NCBI GenBank assembly: GCA_023249695.1
Contig: JAHFCD010000228.1
Location: 1 to 5,063, forward strand
Source: Elusimicrobiota bacterium
GTDB taxonomy: Bacteria > Elusimicrobiota > Elusimicrobia > UBA1565 > UBA9628
DNA: 5,063 bases
Reading direction: 5' to 3'
Shown here: positions 4,023-5,063 of the stretch, piece after piece
Layout of the letters: every line of letters begins with the position of its first letter
How positions within the stretch are numbered: position 1 is the stretch's first letter
The notes under the pieces: model-generated
Database searches by the model: none
Told to the model about the DNA's origin: nothing
Seen by the model: the letters and a program-made list of their open reading frames with translations, nothing else
Made by a program: the position numbers and the translations under genes

Positions 4023-4100
4023 TGGTGTCAGGCCAGTGAATTCGTTGAATTCTTTTCCCGATCAAGCCTCGAATTCAACGAATTCACTGGCCTGACACCA
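4023..4100. repeat. Perfect 30-bp inverted repeat with 18-nt loop
   Basis: The left arm (4023-4052) begins TGGTGTCAGGCCAGTG and is exactly complementary in reverse to the right arm (4071-4100). The loop is 4053-4070. Each arm contains GAATTC twice, 9 bp apart (4038, 4047, 4071, 4080). The outer edge abuts the stop codon of the phosphorylase gene at 4101-4103. No T-tract follows on the minus strand, so it does not look like an ordinary terminator. The length, perfection and internal GAATTC repeats fit a mobile palindromic element (REP- or MITE-like). In mRNA it would form a very stable stem between the two salvage genes. Confidence 0.9.
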
Positions 4101-5063
4101 TCATTTAATGATTTCGAGGACGACGGAGCGGGGGCGGGAGGCCTTCGCGGAGATGCGCAGCGCCTCGCGGTACTCGCGCTCGCCCAGATCGAGCTTGGTC
4201 TTGTCGGCAGCGTGAATGATCGCGACCGGCTCGCCCTTCGTCACGCGATCGCCGATCTTCTTGAGCAGCTCAAGGCCCGCGCCGTAGTCGAGCTCCTGGT
4301 CCTTATACGCCCGGCCCGCGCCGAGAAGGACGGCGGCGTGGCCGATCCGGCGCGCGTCGAGGGCGGAAACCGCTCCCGATTTCAGGGCCCGCAGCGTGCG
4401 GGACAGCTTCGCCTTCGGCAGGAGGGAGATGTCGTCGATCACGGCGACGCTGCCGCCCTGGGCCTTCACGCAGTCGCGGAACAAACGGTAGCCGGAGCCG
4501 TCGGCGATCTTGGCGCGCATGAGCTCGGCGCCGGCCTGAGGCGTCTTGGCCAGGCCCGCCAGCTTCAGCATCCAGCCGCCGAGCGCCAGAAGGCACTCGA
4601 GATAATCCGCGGCGGTCTCGTCGCCGCGGAGGATTTCCACCGCCTGGCGGACCTCGAGCGCGTTTCCGACATAGCGCCCCAGGGGCTGCTCCATCGCGGT
4701 GAGCACGGCGACGGTGGGCATGCCGAGGCCCTTCGCGGTCTTGACCAGCGCCCGGGCCAAAGCCCGCGCGCGCGCGGCGTCCTTGAAAATCGCGCCGGAG
4801 CCGACCTTCACGTCGAGGACGAGCGCGTCGAGCTCCTCGGCGGCTTTCTTCGAGAGGATGCTCGCGACGATCAGCGGGAGCGCGGGCACGGTCGCCGTCG
4901 CGTCGCGCAGCGCGTACAAGGTCCGGTCGGCGGGCGCCAGCGCGCCCGTCTGGCCGAACAGGCTGAAGCCGTGCTTGTCGATCTGCGCGCGGATCTCGGG
5001 AAGCTCGAGGCGGACACGGAAGCCCTCGATGGACTCGAGCTTGTCGAGCGTGCCGCCGGTATG
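4101..5063 (-). CDS. Pyrimidine (thymidine) nucleoside phosphorylase, N-terminus cut by window edge
   Basis: 320 residues are visible, running off the window; the family is about 430-440 aa, so roughly 110 N-terminal residues are missing. The visible part starts HTGGTLDKLESIEGF, a hallmark of this family, then GQTGALAPADRTLYALRDATATV and LDVKVGSGA. Arg53, Ser68 and Lys72 of the visible part keep the spacing of E. coli thymidine phosphorylase R171/S186/K190, which bind the pyrimidine base. The C-terminal alpha/beta domain ends LEIIK-TGA. The enzyme splits thymidine, deoxyuridine or uridine with phosphate into the base and pentose-1-phosphate; deoA (thymidine) and pdp (broad pyrimidine) types cannot be told apart from this part, so no symbol is given. 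A TTG at 4919 within DRTLYALRD is internal, not the start. The gene precedes upp on the same strand. Confidence 0.95.
   Translation of the reverse strand, partial: HTGGTLDKLESIEGFRVRLELPEIRAQIDKHGFSLFGQTGALAPADRTLYALRDATATVPALPLIVASILSKKAAEELDALVLDVKVGSGAIFKDAARARALARALVKTAKGLGMPTVAVLTAMEQPLGRYVGNALEVRQAVEILRGDETAADYLECLLALGGWMLKLAGLAKTPQAGAELMRAKIADGSGYRLFRDCVKAQGGSVAVIDDISLLPKAKLSRTLRALKSGAVSALDARRIGHAAVLLGAGRAYKDQELDYGAGLELLKKIGDRVTKGEPVAIIHAADKTKLDLGEREYREALRISAKASRPRSVVLEIIK

Noticed and set aside
3994..4065. Longer start for upp at 4065
   Set aside because: It begins in the inverted repeat and adds 24 residues unlike any Upp, while 3993 has a well-placed AAGGAG and the usual Upp N-terminus.
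4023..4100. Inverted repeat read as a Rho-independent terminator or an integron attC site
   Set aside because: There is no T-tract on either side and the arms are far longer than a usual terminator stem. The perfect pairing and the absence of attC core sites and of any integrase argue against attC.

Overview
The window is GC-rich, gene-dense bacterial DNA that looks chromosomal. No phage, insertion-sequence transposase, CRISPR or RNA gene was seen. Taxonomy cannot be fixed from it. The composition, the FNR-type regulator and the use of extended -10 promoters set almost on the start codon fit a high-GC Gram-negative-like lineage. An uncultivated phylum such as Elusimicrobiota is possible, but that is only a guess.

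Layout. (1) 3-626 (+) is the 3' end of an unrecognised protein gene. (2) 643-1350 (+) encodes a Crp/Fnr-family regulator with an N-terminal C-x2-C-x5-C motif like the [4Fe-4S] site of FNR. (3) 1481-1747, 1911-2108 and 2248-2460 (+) are three consecutive paralogous genes for tiny, probably exported peptides of 88, 65 and 70 aa. Each has a short hydrophobic N-terminus followed by two or three copies of a C-V-W-P-N-x-C unit in Ala/Pro/Val linkers. (4) 2534-3373 (+) encodes a membrane-anchored calcineurin-like metallophosphoesterase. (5) On the minus strand, a pyrimidine nucleoside phosphorylase gene (4101-5063, cut by the window edge) is followed by upp (3370-3993), a two-step pyrimidine salvage pair. 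A perfect 30-bp inverted repeat lies between them.

The main find is the regulator plus peptide cluster. Upstream of each peptide gene are TGA-N6-TCA sites (FNR/CRP-like, TTGAC-N4-ATCAA) in fixed geometry. The proximal site is centred near -41.5, where class II activators sit. A second site lies exactly 23 bp further upstream in all three. Genes 1 and 3 have a third site exactly 14 bp above that, directly abutting the second. Promoters 1 and 2 have TATACT but no recognisable -35, as expected for activator-dependent promoters. The simplest model is that the neighbouring FNR-like protein switches on a family of secreted Cys/Trp-rich repeat peptides in response to oxygen, nitric oxide or redox state. 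The peptides' function is unknown.

A second theme is translation without leaders. For the regulator, peptide genes 1 and 2, and the phosphoesterase, the -10 box ends 5-7 nt before the start codon and no Shine-Dalgarno sequence is present, so the mRNAs are probably leaderless. Peptide gene 3 and upp have clear Shine-Dalgarno sequences.
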